From contig CALZHO010000072.1 in assembly GCA_945787425.1 (NCBI GenBank), forward strand, positions 1 through 5,378: 5,378 nt of DNA, read 5' to 3'. The stretch comes from an uncultured Bacteroidales bacterium (GTDB lineage: Bacteria; Bacteroidota; Bacteroidia; Bacteroidales; Paludibacteraceae). Below, in pieces: positions 1 to 5,378 of the stretch. Position numbers and translations under genes: made by a program. The first letter of the stretch is position 1, and every line of letters starts with the position of its first letter. The notes beneath the pieces were generated by a model, which saw only the letters and a list, made by a program, of their open reading frames with translations, did no database searches and was not told the origin of the DNA.

Positions 1-439
1 ACACAGCCACCTGCGGCACTCCGGGAAGTACGGCGGTGATAGCGTCGATACCTGCCATGTTCACGGGGTTGTGAAGCGGCGCGATGCCGTAGCACTCCTT
101 AATCATGGCAATGACCTCATCGGTGATGAGCATGCTCTTGTTGAACTTCTCGCCGCCATGCACCACGCGATGACCAACTGCTTGTATCTCTTTTAGTGAA
201 GCGATGCAACCAATCTTCTCATCAACCAGACTATTCAAAATCAATTGAATACCCACAGTATGCTCTGGCATTGGTTGTTCGATTTTCACTTTCTCGCCAT
301 TTGCCAATTTCACTTGCAAGAATGAGTCTGGCAAACCAATTTTCTCTACTCCACCTTGTGCCAAAATGGCGCGGGTGTCCATATCAAAAAGTTTGTACTT
401 AATACTGCTACTACCGCAGTTTAATACTAAGATTTTCAT
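1..439 (-). CDS. ackA: Acetate kinase, N-terminal part (cut by the left edge of the window)
   Basis: Acetate kinase makes ATP and acetate from acetyl phosphate and ADP in the cytoplasm, the ATP-yielding last step of fermentative acetate production. The ATG at 439-437 opens a frame that stays open to the edge, giving 146 of the roughly 400 residues usual for the family. Seen directly: the N-terminal signature LNCGSSSIKYKLF (residues 6-18), HRVVHGGEKF (90-99) and PLHNPVNMAGI (121-131). The numbering coincides with the Methanosarcina thermophila enzyme, so N7, S10, S12, K14, R91 and H123 occupy known active-site positions; the catalytic D148 would lie just beyond the edge. The gene follows pta by 35 bases on the same strand with no promoter-like box and no Shine-Dalgarno sequence between them, so it is probably the second gene of a pta-ackA operon. 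Nothing suggests damage in the visible part. Confidence 0.97.
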   Translation of the reverse strand, partial: MKILVLNCGSSSIKYKLFDMDTRAILAQGGVEKIGLPDSFLQVKLANGEKVKIEQPMPEHTVGIQLILNSLVDEKIGCIASLKEIQAVGHRVVHGGEKFNKSMLITDEVIAMIKECYGIAPLHNPVNMAGIDAITAVLPGVPQVAV

Positions 440-474
440 GTTTACTTATGTGTTTTTAAGGTTAATATTCTCTT

Positions 475-1488
475 TTATTTCGCGCCAATGGCTTGGTTGG
501 CGGTGATGATGACCATTTGCACAATGTCTTGCACCTTGCAGCCGCGGCTAAGGTCATTGACTGGTGCTGCTATGCCTTGCAGGATTGGACCTACCGCATC
601 AGCACCCGAGAAGCGCTCTACCAACTTGTAGCCGATATTACCCGCTTGCAGGTCAGGGAAAACAAGCACATTGGCCTTGCCTGCTACGGCAGAACCCGGT
701 GCCTTTTGTGCACCTACGCTCTCCACGAGCGCAGCATCCAATTGCAGTTCGCCATCGAGTGCCAAGTCTGGTGCCAACTCGTGCGCAATGCGAGTAGCTT
801 CGGTCACTTTGTCCACCAGTTCGTGCTTTGCACTACCCTTGCTGGAGAAACTGAGCATCGCTACACGTGGCTCAATACCCCCAAGTGCTTTGGCAGTCTC
901 GGCTGTGGTCACAGCAATCTCAGCCAACTCTTGTGCATTAGGGCATGGGTTTACGGCGCAGTCGGCAAACACGAGGAAGCCATTTTCGCCTAAGTGCTTG
1001 GCTGGGGTGAACATCAGGAACGCACCTGATACGATATGCACGCCAGGACGGGTCTTCAGTATCTGGAAAGCAGGACGGATAGTGTCGGCAGTAGTACCAC
1101 GAGCACCAGCCAATTCACCATCGGCATCGCCATTCTTAATCATGAGACAACCCAAATAGAGTGGGTCTTTCACTTTCTCAGTAGCCTGCTCCATTGTCAT
1201 GCCTTTAGCTTTGCGCAGCTCGAAGAGCAGGTTAGCATATTCAGGCATTTTAGGGTCAGTAAGTGGGTTGAAGATAGTTAGGTTTTCGCCTTTTAATACA
1301 TACTCGTATCCCTTTTCTTCTGCCATTTGGTTAATGACGGATGGGTCGCCAATCAAGATGAGATTGGCAATTTTGTCACGAAGGATGATATTTGCTGCCT
1401 CTAATGTGCGAGGTTCGTCGCCCTCAGGTAGCACGATGCGCTGCGGATTCGCTTGCGCACGTTTGAGCATTTGTTGTAGAATTTCCAT
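475..1488 (-). CDS. pta: Phosphate acetyltransferase (phosphotransacetylase), short single-domain form
   Basis: This enzyme reversibly converts acetyl-CoA and phosphate to acetyl phosphate and CoA in the cytoplasm, feeding the acetate kinase encoded just downstream. The 337-residue product has the length of the single-domain PTA_PTB family and lacks the long N-terminal extension of the E. coli enzyme. Visible conserved blocks are RIVLPEGDEPRTLEAA (17-32), GELAGARGTTADTIRPA (124-140), VFADCAVNPCPNAQELA (173-189), LDGELQLDAA (244-253) and the C-terminal NDLSRGCKVQDI (311-322). In the last block S314, R315 and D321 have the spacing of catalytic S309, R310 and D316 of the Methanosarcina enzyme, and R92 shows the same offset of five from its R87. 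The ATG at 1488 is chosen because it directly starts the conserved N-terminal helix. Upstream of it is only A/T-rich sequence without a Shine-Dalgarno motif. The gene is intact. A phosphate butyryltransferase is the main alternative, but the sequence blocks and ackA neighbour favour pta. Confidence 0.97.
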   Translation of the reverse strand: MEILQQMLKRAQANPQRIVLPEGDEPRTLEAANIILRDKIANLILIGDPSVINQMAEEKGYEYVLKGENLTIFNPLTDPKMPEYANLLFELRKAKGMTMEQATEKVKDPLYLGCLMIKNGDADGELAGARGTTADTIRPAFQILKTRPGVHIVSGAFLMFTPAKHLGENGFLVFADCAVNPCPNAQELAEIAVTTAETAKALGGIEPRVAMLSFSSKGSAKHELVDKVTEATRIAHELAPDLALDGELQLDAALVESVGAQKAPGSAVAGKANVLVFPDLQAGNIGYKLVERFSGADAVGPILQGIAAPVNDLSRGCKVQDIVQMVIITANQAIGAK

Positions 1489-1529
1489 ATGTTTGTTTTA
1501 TTTATTAACTTCACTTATCAAATAGCGTG

Positions 1530-1561
1530 CAAAGATACGAAAATAAAAGCACATTTGCAAG
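1530..1561 (-). promoter_or_regulatory. Bacteroides-type promoter for the pta-ackA operon
   Basis: Reading on the minus strand, CTTG (1561-1558) is followed by a 20-base spacer and then TATCTTTG (1537-1530). This fits the Bacteroidota housekeeping promoter consensus, a TTTG-like -33 box and a TAnnTTTG -7 box separated by about 19-21 bases; the -7 box is a perfect match. Transcription would start several bases downstream, giving a leader of roughly 35-40 bases before the pta ATG at 1488. That leader is A/T-rich with no obvious hairpin or Shine-Dalgarno sequence. The start site is inferred, not measured. Confidence 0.8.
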
Positions 1562-1651
1562 TAAAATTGCCAAAACTTTCTTTTAAGGAGAGGAAAGGAG
1601 GCAAAAATATCCCTAATATATACAAAAAATTCATACTTTTTGCGTTTTTTC

Positions 1652-1682
1652 TTGGTCAATCCAATTTTTTGTAGTACCTTTG
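1652..1682 (+). promoter_or_regulatory. Bacteroides-type promoter for the CAT tRNA gene
   Basis: TTG at 1652-1654, a 20-base spacer and TACCTTTG at 1675-1682 match the Bacteroidota -33/-7 consensus, with a perfect TAnnTTTG box. The mature tRNA begins at 1704, so a start a few bases after the -7 box would leave a 5' leader of about 15 bases for RNase P to remove. A run of T (1645-1650) lies just upstream of the -33 box. The promoter is divergent from that of pta; the two -33 boxes are about 90 bases apart. Confidence 0.78.
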
Positions 1683-1703
1683 CAGCCGCATTCGAGAATT
1701 GCA

Positions 1704-1778
1704 GGTCCTATAGCTCAGTTGGTTAGTAGCACCTGACTCATAATCAGGGGGTCCTTGGTTCAAGCCCAAGTGGGACCA
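1704..1778 (+). tRNA. tRNA with CAT anticodon: tRNA-Met by anticodon, possibly tRNA-Ile2 (lysidine type)
   Basis: A cloverleaf can be drawn by hand. The acceptor stem is GGTCCTA (1704-1710) with TGGGACC (1771-1777), including one G-T pair. The anticodon stem CCTGA/TCAGG encloses loop CTCATAA with anticodon CAT at 1739-1741. The variable loop is GGGTC, and T-stem CTTGG/CCAAG encloses TTCAAGC. The discriminator is A1778 and CCA is not encoded. It is not the initiator, because base pair 1-72 is matched and the three G-C pairs of initiator anticodon stems are absent. Pairs C4-G69 and C5-G68 are the ones the E. coli lysidine synthetase TilS recognises in tRNA-Ile2, whereas E. coli elongator tRNA-Met has U-A and A-U there, so an isoleucine tRNA reading AUA is plausible. 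The D-stem is odd: GCTC faces GTAGC, giving three pairs or four with a bulged T at 1727. Confidence 0.93.
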
Positions 1779-1779
1779 C

Positions 1780-1812
1780 AAAAAGAGTTGCCTTTCTTAG
1801 GCAACTCTTTTT
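1780..1812. terminator. Bidirectional intrinsic terminator between the tRNA and the outer-membrane protein gene
   Basis: AAAAAGAGTTGCC (1780-1792) and GGCAACTCTTTTT (1800-1812) form a perfect 13-base-pair stem around a 7-base loop. The A-run on one side and T-run on the other make it a rho-independent terminator in either direction. On the plus strand it starts two bases after the last base of the mature tRNA. On the minus strand it lies 32 bases beyond the stop codon of the barrel-protein gene at 1845, so it would stop readthrough that would otherwise make RNA antisense to the tRNA. Confidence 0.9.
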
Positions 1813-1844
1813 GCTTTATATTCTATGAAATACGAATAATATGC

Positions 1845-3542
1845 TTAGAACTTCCACTTGATACCTGCCAAGAAATGGATACCTTGTGACTGGTAGCCAT
1901 AGAATATATCGTGCTTGCGGTTGAGGTAGTTATTGAGTTGTAGGTATGCTATCAACCAGCGGTTGATGGCATATTGTCCTCCTATATTGAGTGTTATAGT
2001 GGGCTTGAGCAGTTTGTCTCCCTGTGTGGTGCATGCCAAACGGCTGCCTGCGAAGTGGTTGTCGGAGTAGAAACTCCATTTGGAGTCAATATGTACATCC
2101 ACGCGTGCGTGCGCGTCCCAATTAGGGCGATCATACACGGGTAGGGAGTCTGAGAGATGAAAATAGTAGTTGCCTCGCAAGTTGAGTTCCACTATGTCGC
2201 GGTAATGATAGTGCAAAGAAGCTCCCACCTTGCATGTATGATACTCAGCCTGAGCTAAATGATACTCTTGTACGGCAAGAGACTGGGCGGTATCTGTATG
2301 TGCCACCATCACATTGCCTTGCTTAATATACGCATATCCGCCGTAGATATCCAAAAGCAATGTTTTGATAGGGCGAAGTTTGAATCCAAGTTGTGCATCC
2401 ACAGGTGTGTAGTCGCGAGGAGAGTGATCATCAAGCCCCTCTACGATATTGAGATAGCGGTTGTATCCTAAGTATTCTTCCGTAGACCCTATGCCAAAGC
2501 TACCTTTAGCACGGGTATAAACATGAAAGAGATCATCCATCATGCGCCACTCAAAGTTCACATTGGGGGAGGGTGCGAAACTGAGGTTATTGATGGTACT
2601 TAACATCTCTCCGCGACCGATATGCATATCTAAATTGAGTCCTGCGTGCAGGCGTATATGTTTGGTAGTAAGTGTATAGAATGGCTCCAGACAAATCGCG
2701 TGATGTGCTGAGAGTGGGTGTGTGATCGGCAGTTGGTCACTCAGAGAGGTGTACATATGGTTTTGTACGTATGCCTTGACACCAGCGCCATGAAGGTCAT
2801 TGCTCCATGCAATATCCAGATGTGATTGGATAAGGTGTTCCACCATGTAGTTGGTGGCGATAAAGGCCGCATAACCCGTCTGTATGCGGTATTGAATAGG
2901 CGACTGGGCAGTAGATTGAATACCTATTTTGGCGTTGGCTTGCCATAGCGTTTGCCAATCGGATGTGCGCAACTGAGATATAGATGTGCATGACAATGCG
3001 TGATTGCCATCAAAATAGCGACCGTAATAGGAGTAGAAGTCATTGTTGCCCTCGATGCCTACATAAAAATCTGCTCCTGATAGATGAGTAGTTACCAGCA
3101 TTCCCAATTGGGATTGTGAATAGGAATCCACACCCCAATACGCATCGTGGTTGGCATAGAGAGCGAGCGACATCTTCTTTTTGTGGTGGATGTCGTATCC
3201 GAAGTGAAGATGCGTGTTACGGTAGCCAGCAGCGCCGTCTAAGACACCTTGTAATGGCGATTGAGGGATGAAACGTGTCTCAGCAGGTGGTAGTTGGTTT
3301 ACATTGTAACCAATAGCCAAGGGGTTGGAGTAGGTGGAGTAGATAACAGGGTTGAGTTGCAAATCGGGGGTGATGATTGCAGGGCGCGAGTTGATCTTGC
3401 CCGCACCTTGTATGACAGGTTGGAAGTCGCGTTCTACTGTCACTACTCTGCTCAGGGTAGTGTCGTTTTGAGCAGTTGACAGTTGATAGTTTGCAGTTGA
3501 TAATAGACAGATTGCAATGAATAATATGATAGACTTTCTCAT
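1845..3542 (-). CDS. Secreted outer-membrane beta-barrel protein, TonB-receptor-like barrel without visible plug
   Basis: The 565-residue product starts with a signal peptide: MRK, a hydrophobic core (residues 5-14) and a probable signal peptidase I site after S22-T23-A24. There is no lipobox; the Cys at 12 is preceded by Ile. A short N-terminal region follows (VVTVERDFQPVIQGAGKINS, 33-52), of a kind I recall from Bacteroidota outer-membrane proteins. The rest, from about residue 105, is rich in alternating polar/aromatic segments typical of beta-strands. The end resembles TonB-dependent receptor barrels: LQLNNYLNRKHDIFYGY (534-550), then LAGIKWKF with a terminal Phe, the usual outer-membrane insertion signal. 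At this length there is little room for a plug domain plus 22 strands, and I see no plug motifs, so active TonB-driven transport is doubtful. ATG at 3542 overlaps the TPR gene's stop, implying co-transcription and perhaps translational coupling. The substrate or partner cannot be read from the sequence. Confidence 0.88.
   Translation of the reverse strand: MRKSIILFIAICLLSTANYQLSTAQNDTTLSRVVTVERDFQPVIQGAGKINSRPAIITPDLQLNPVIYSTYSNPLAIGYNVNQLPPAETRFIPQSPLQGVLDGAAGYRNTHLHFGYDIHHKKKMSLALYANHDAYWGVDSYSQSQLGMLVTTHLSGADFYVGIEGNNDFYSYYGRYFDGNHALSCTSISQLRTSDWQTLWQANAKIGIQSTAQSPIQYRIQTGYAAFIATNYMVEHLIQSHLDIAWSNDLHGAGVKAYVQNHMYTSLSDQLPITHPLSAHHAICLEPFYTLTTKHIRLHAGLNLDMHIGRGEMLSTINNLSFAPSPNVNFEWRMMDDLFHVYTRAKGSFGIGSTEEYLGYNRYLNIVEGLDDHSPRDYTPVDAQLGFKLRPIKTLLLDIYGGYAYIKQGNVMVAHTDTAQSLAVQEYHLAQAEYHTCKVGASLHYHYRDIVELNLRGNYYFHLSDSLPVYDRPNWDAHARVDVHIDSKWSFYSDNHFAGSRLACTTQGDKLLKPTITLNIGGQYAINRWLIAYLQLNNYLNRKHDIFYGYQSQGIHFLAGIKWKF
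3475..3502 (-). repeat. Four-copy 7-base tandem repeat inside the signal-peptide coding region
   Basis: On the minus strand four adjacent 7-mers read TATCAAC, TGCAAAC, TATCAAC and TGTCAAC (3502 down to 3475), consensus TRTCAAC; three of the four fit it exactly. The period is not a multiple of three, so a change in copy number would usually shift the reading frame. The tract encodes residues 14-23 (LSTANYQLST), at the C-terminal end of the signal peptide. I recall similar TCAACTG-type low-complexity strings in other Bacteroidales genomes, but this cannot be confirmed here. Confidence 0.75.
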
Positions 3543-5378
3543 AGTGCTTCCTCCTCTGTTTCGTCATTTTCTTCCTCTCTTATCGCGTTCTCTGCCTCTT
3601 CGATGGTGGTCAGTTTCTCGGCGATAATCGTTTGTATATCATCTTCTTGTCGATAATTGCTCTGCAATGCAAGGAGATATTGTTTGGCTTGGAAAAGGTC
3701 ATCGCGCTGCATATTGATATCGGCTAAGAGAATCATACTCTTGGCCAACCAGTACTGCTGTGAGGTCTGCATTTGGGTGAAGGACATGATTTCTTGTTCC
3801 GCCAGATCGGTAGAACCGAGTTGCAGATAGGCATAAGCCAATTGATATTTTGCTTCTGCTCCAATAGCGGTGCGTACCTCTTTGGCCAGTGGTGTAAGGT
3901 CCACTACTGCTAATCCATATTGCTGGTCATGCAGGTGGGCTTTCGCGCGGAAGTAGAGTGCTTCTTGGCGGATAGGTTCAGAGAGCGCTTCTTGCTCGAG
4001 CAACTGAGTCGCTACTTCTATCATCGATGCAGTGTTCTTCTCTTCTTGGCTGCATCGTAACATACCCAGCAGGGCTGTGATGCGGTTGGCTGAAGATGAG
4101 GCGAATTGCAGCATGCGTTGGAAATAGGTATGTGAGGTCTGATAGTCGGCCTTGTCATAGGTCAGTTCGGCTACGCGCATACATGCTTCTTCCAGGTGCG
4201 GATTGCCATCCATGTCAGCCAAGATGCGATACTGCTCAATCGCTGCATCGTACTGGTGCAGTTGGTAGAAACTATTGGCGGCGTAATAGCGTGCCGATAC
4301 ACAATAGCGACCTTGTGGACAGAAGGTTGCCAGATAGGTGGTGAGACCTGCTGCAGCCTGCTCGTAGCGACCCATGATATATTGCAATTCGGCAGTAACA
4401 TAGACCAAGGAGTCTTCTTGGGTAGTAGTTTGCATATTGATTTTATCCAAGGTCTTGGTATATGCCAAGTAATCATTGATATTATTCGTTTCAACGTACA
4501 CTTGTTCCAAGTTTTCGAGGGCAGTATATGCCTCTTCGCTACCAGCATACTTCTCAATGGTGCTCTTGAAAGCAGGAATAGCATTGTCGTATTGATGCAA
4601 TGTGCGATACACCATACCTAATTCCAAGGAGGACTTGGGTGCCTTGTCGCTATTGGGGTATTGCTGGATGATGCGTTGATATACCTCGACTGTTGTTTGT
4701 GGTTGGTCTAATTGCAGGTATGCACGAGCCGTTTCGTAGAGAGCGTCATCGGCATAGTCCGAACGAGGATAACTGGTCGATAGGTGCTTCATTGTTTGAA
4801 TCTTCTCGGGGTAGCGATGTAGGAAGCCCAGAGCATATCCCTTTTGGAAGAGTGCATAATCGACCCCATATTTGGCGGCCTTTACCACGCGGTCGTAGGT
4901 AGAAATAGCATCGTCGAACTGGCGCGAATGGAATAAGCAGTCGCCTAAACGATTGAGGGCATCCAGATAGGATGTTTGAGCAGGATTGGCTTGATTGATA
5001 TACTGACGGAAAATACTTTCTGCTTGCTTCAGTGATTGCTGATTGAAGAAAGCGTATGCCTTCAGATAGAGTGCATTGGTCTTGTTATGTGATGAGGCGG
5101 CGTTGGGTTGCTTCTCATAGCGTTGCAAGTCTTCGAGGCAGGCAGCATATTGCGATAGGCGATAGTGGCTTTCTGCTCGGAGAAAATATGCCTCTGTCTT
5201 GTACTCTGAAGATTGTTGTTCGTTGTCAATCACTTCTGTCATCCATTTGATAGATTCCTTCATGTTGCTGCGCAAGAAGGCATCAATACCCATCTGATAG
5301 CGTAGGTATTGCATAGTCTCTCGCATATTTTCGTCGGGATGCTGGATAGCAGATAATGCTTCGTAGGCAGCGGCATAG
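3539..5378 (-). CDS. Large TPR-repeat protein, C-terminal part (5' end outside the window)
   Basis: The frame is open from the right edge (beginning YAAAYEALSAIQHPDENM) to the TGA at 3541-3539, so the Met at 5326 is internal and the 612 visible residues are only the C-terminal part. The sequence is all-helical with repeated tetratricopeptide motifs. Counting from that Met, clear ones are near 44-70, 86-110, 121-150, 157-187, 194-223, 232-260, 346-371, 455-480 and 491-515, often with the YP-S-(Y/K)A linker typical of Bacteroidota and BamD/YbgF-like TPRs (YPRSDYADDALYETARAYLQ, 186-205). A cysteine pair sits at 336 and 342. The last 20 residues are strongly acidic (REEENDETEEEAL end). TPR arrays bind proteins or peptidoglycan-associated partners. 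Being directly upstream of, and overlapping by four bases, a barrel-protein gene suggests a periplasmic or envelope role, but the signal peptide that would prove location is not in view. Confidence 0.92.
   Translation of the reverse strand, partial: YAAAYEALSAIQHPDENMRETMQYLRYQMGIDAFLRSNMKESIKWMTEVIDNEQQSSEYKTEAYFLRAESHYRLSQYAACLEDLQRYEKQPNAASSHNKTNALYLKAYAFFNQQSLKQAESIFRQYINQANPAQTSYLDALNRLGDCLFHSRQFDDAISTYDRVVKAAKYGVDYALFQKGYALGFLHRYPEKIQTMKHLSTSYPRSDYADDALYETARAYLQLDQPQTTVEVYQRIIQQYPNSDKAPKSSLELGMVYRTLHQYDNAIPAFKSTIEKYAGSEEAYTALENLEQVYVETNNINDYLAYTKTLDKINMQTTTQEDSLVYVTAELQYIMGRYEQAAAGLTTYLATFCPQGRYCVSARYYAANSFYQLHQYDAAIEQYRILADMDGNPHLEEACMRVAELTYDKADYQTSHTYFQRMLQFASSSANRITALLGMLRCSQEEKNTASMIEVATQLLEQEALSEPIRQEALYFRAKAHLHDQQYGLAVVDLTPLAKEVRTAIGAEAKYQLAYAYLQLGSTDLAEQEIMSFTQMQTSQQYWLAKSMILLADINMQRDDLFQAKQYLLALQSNYRQEDDIQTIIAEKLTTIEEAENAIREEENDETEEEAL
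3550..3555 (-). promoter_or_regulatory. Shine-Dalgarno-like AGGAGG before the barrel-protein start
   Basis: AGGAGG on the minus strand (3555-3550) lies 7 bases before the ATG at 3542, an ideal Shine-Dalgarno position. It is embedded in the GAG GAG GAA codons of the TPR gene's acidic tail, so it may simply reflect coding for glutamate. Bacteroidota generally make little use of Shine-Dalgarno pairing, and neither pta nor ackA here has one. It could help ribosomes ending the TPR gene restart at the overlapping ATG. Confidence 0.45.

Noticed and set aside
493..1159. Long open frames on the plus strand (493-993, 671-1159) opposite pta
   Set aside because: They lie antisense to a well-conserved enzyme gene, their products resemble no family I recognise, and they have no promoter or start signal.
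1602..1609. Second TAnnTTTG-like box (TATTTTTG on the minus strand) upstream of pta
   Set aside because: No TTG-like -33 box at the right distance, and A/T-rich DNA yields this match easily. The 1530-1561 promoter is much better.
1634..1642. TACTTTTTG resembling a -7 box on the plus strand before the tRNA
   Set aside because: It has one extra T relative to TAnnTTTG and no matching -33 box.
1489..1674. Plus-strand frame of 61 codons in the pta-tRNA intergenic region
   Set aside because: Low-complexity Lys/Phe-rich product of A/T-rich DNA. It starts at the pta start region and crosses both promoters, so it is not a credible gene.
3501..3542. Lipoprotein signal for the barrel protein because of a Cys at residue 12
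   Set aside because: The residue before Cys is Ile, not Gly, Ala or Ser, so the lipobox fails. A signal peptidase I site after residue 24 fits better.
3280..3567. Minus-strand frame of 95 codons across the TPR-barrel junction
   Set aside because: Out-of-frame shadow of the barrel gene. The in-frame product has the signal peptide and barrel features, while this one has no coherent features.
4171..4621. Frames of about 140 codons on both strands inside the TPR gene
   Set aside because: They overlap clear TPR coding sequence in other frames and show no recognisable domain.
5324..5326. Met at 5326 as the true start of the TPR protein
   Set aside because: The frame stays open upstream to the edge with TPR-like sequence (YAAAYEALSAIQHPDEN), so this Met is internal.

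Overview
The window looks like chromosomal core DNA from a member of the Bacteroidota, most likely the order Bacteroidales; I cannot fix the genus. Three things point there. Both promoters in the intergenic region match the Bacteroides-type consensus (TTG, about 20 bases, TAnnTTTG) rather than -35/-10 boxes. The pta and ackA starts lack a Shine-Dalgarno sequence. The pairing of a large TPR protein with a TonB-receptor-like barrel is also of Bacteroidota style. Nothing in the window suggests a phage, insertion sequence, CRISPR array or defence island.

Left part (1-1561, minus strand): an acetate-production operon, pta followed by ackA. Phosphotransacetylase makes acetyl phosphate from acetyl-CoA, and acetate kinase uses it to make ATP and acetate. 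pta is complete with a recognisable promoter. ackA runs off the left edge, and only its first 146 residues are visible.

Middle (1562-1844): a single plus-strand tRNA gene with a CAT anticodon, transcribed divergently from pta from its own promoter. A strong symmetric hairpin begins two bases after the tRNA's last base. It can end the tRNA transcript and also the converging minus-strand transcript from the right.

Right part (1845-5378, minus strand): a two-gene unit. The upstream gene, whose 5' end is outside the window, encodes a long TPR-repeat protein with an acidic C-terminus. Its stop codon overlaps the start of the next gene (ATGA), which encodes a 565-residue secreted outer-membrane beta-barrel protein resembling the C-terminal barrel of TonB-dependent receptors but with no visible plug domain. 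The overlap suggests coordinated production, and possibly a shared envelope role, but the sequence does not reveal a substrate.

The best candidates for a second look are this TPR-barrel pair, the Shine-Dalgarno-like sequence at its junction, a four-copy 7-base tandem repeat inside the barrel protein's signal-peptide coding region, and the identity and odd D-arm of the CAT tRNA. I found no clear sign of an entirely new system.
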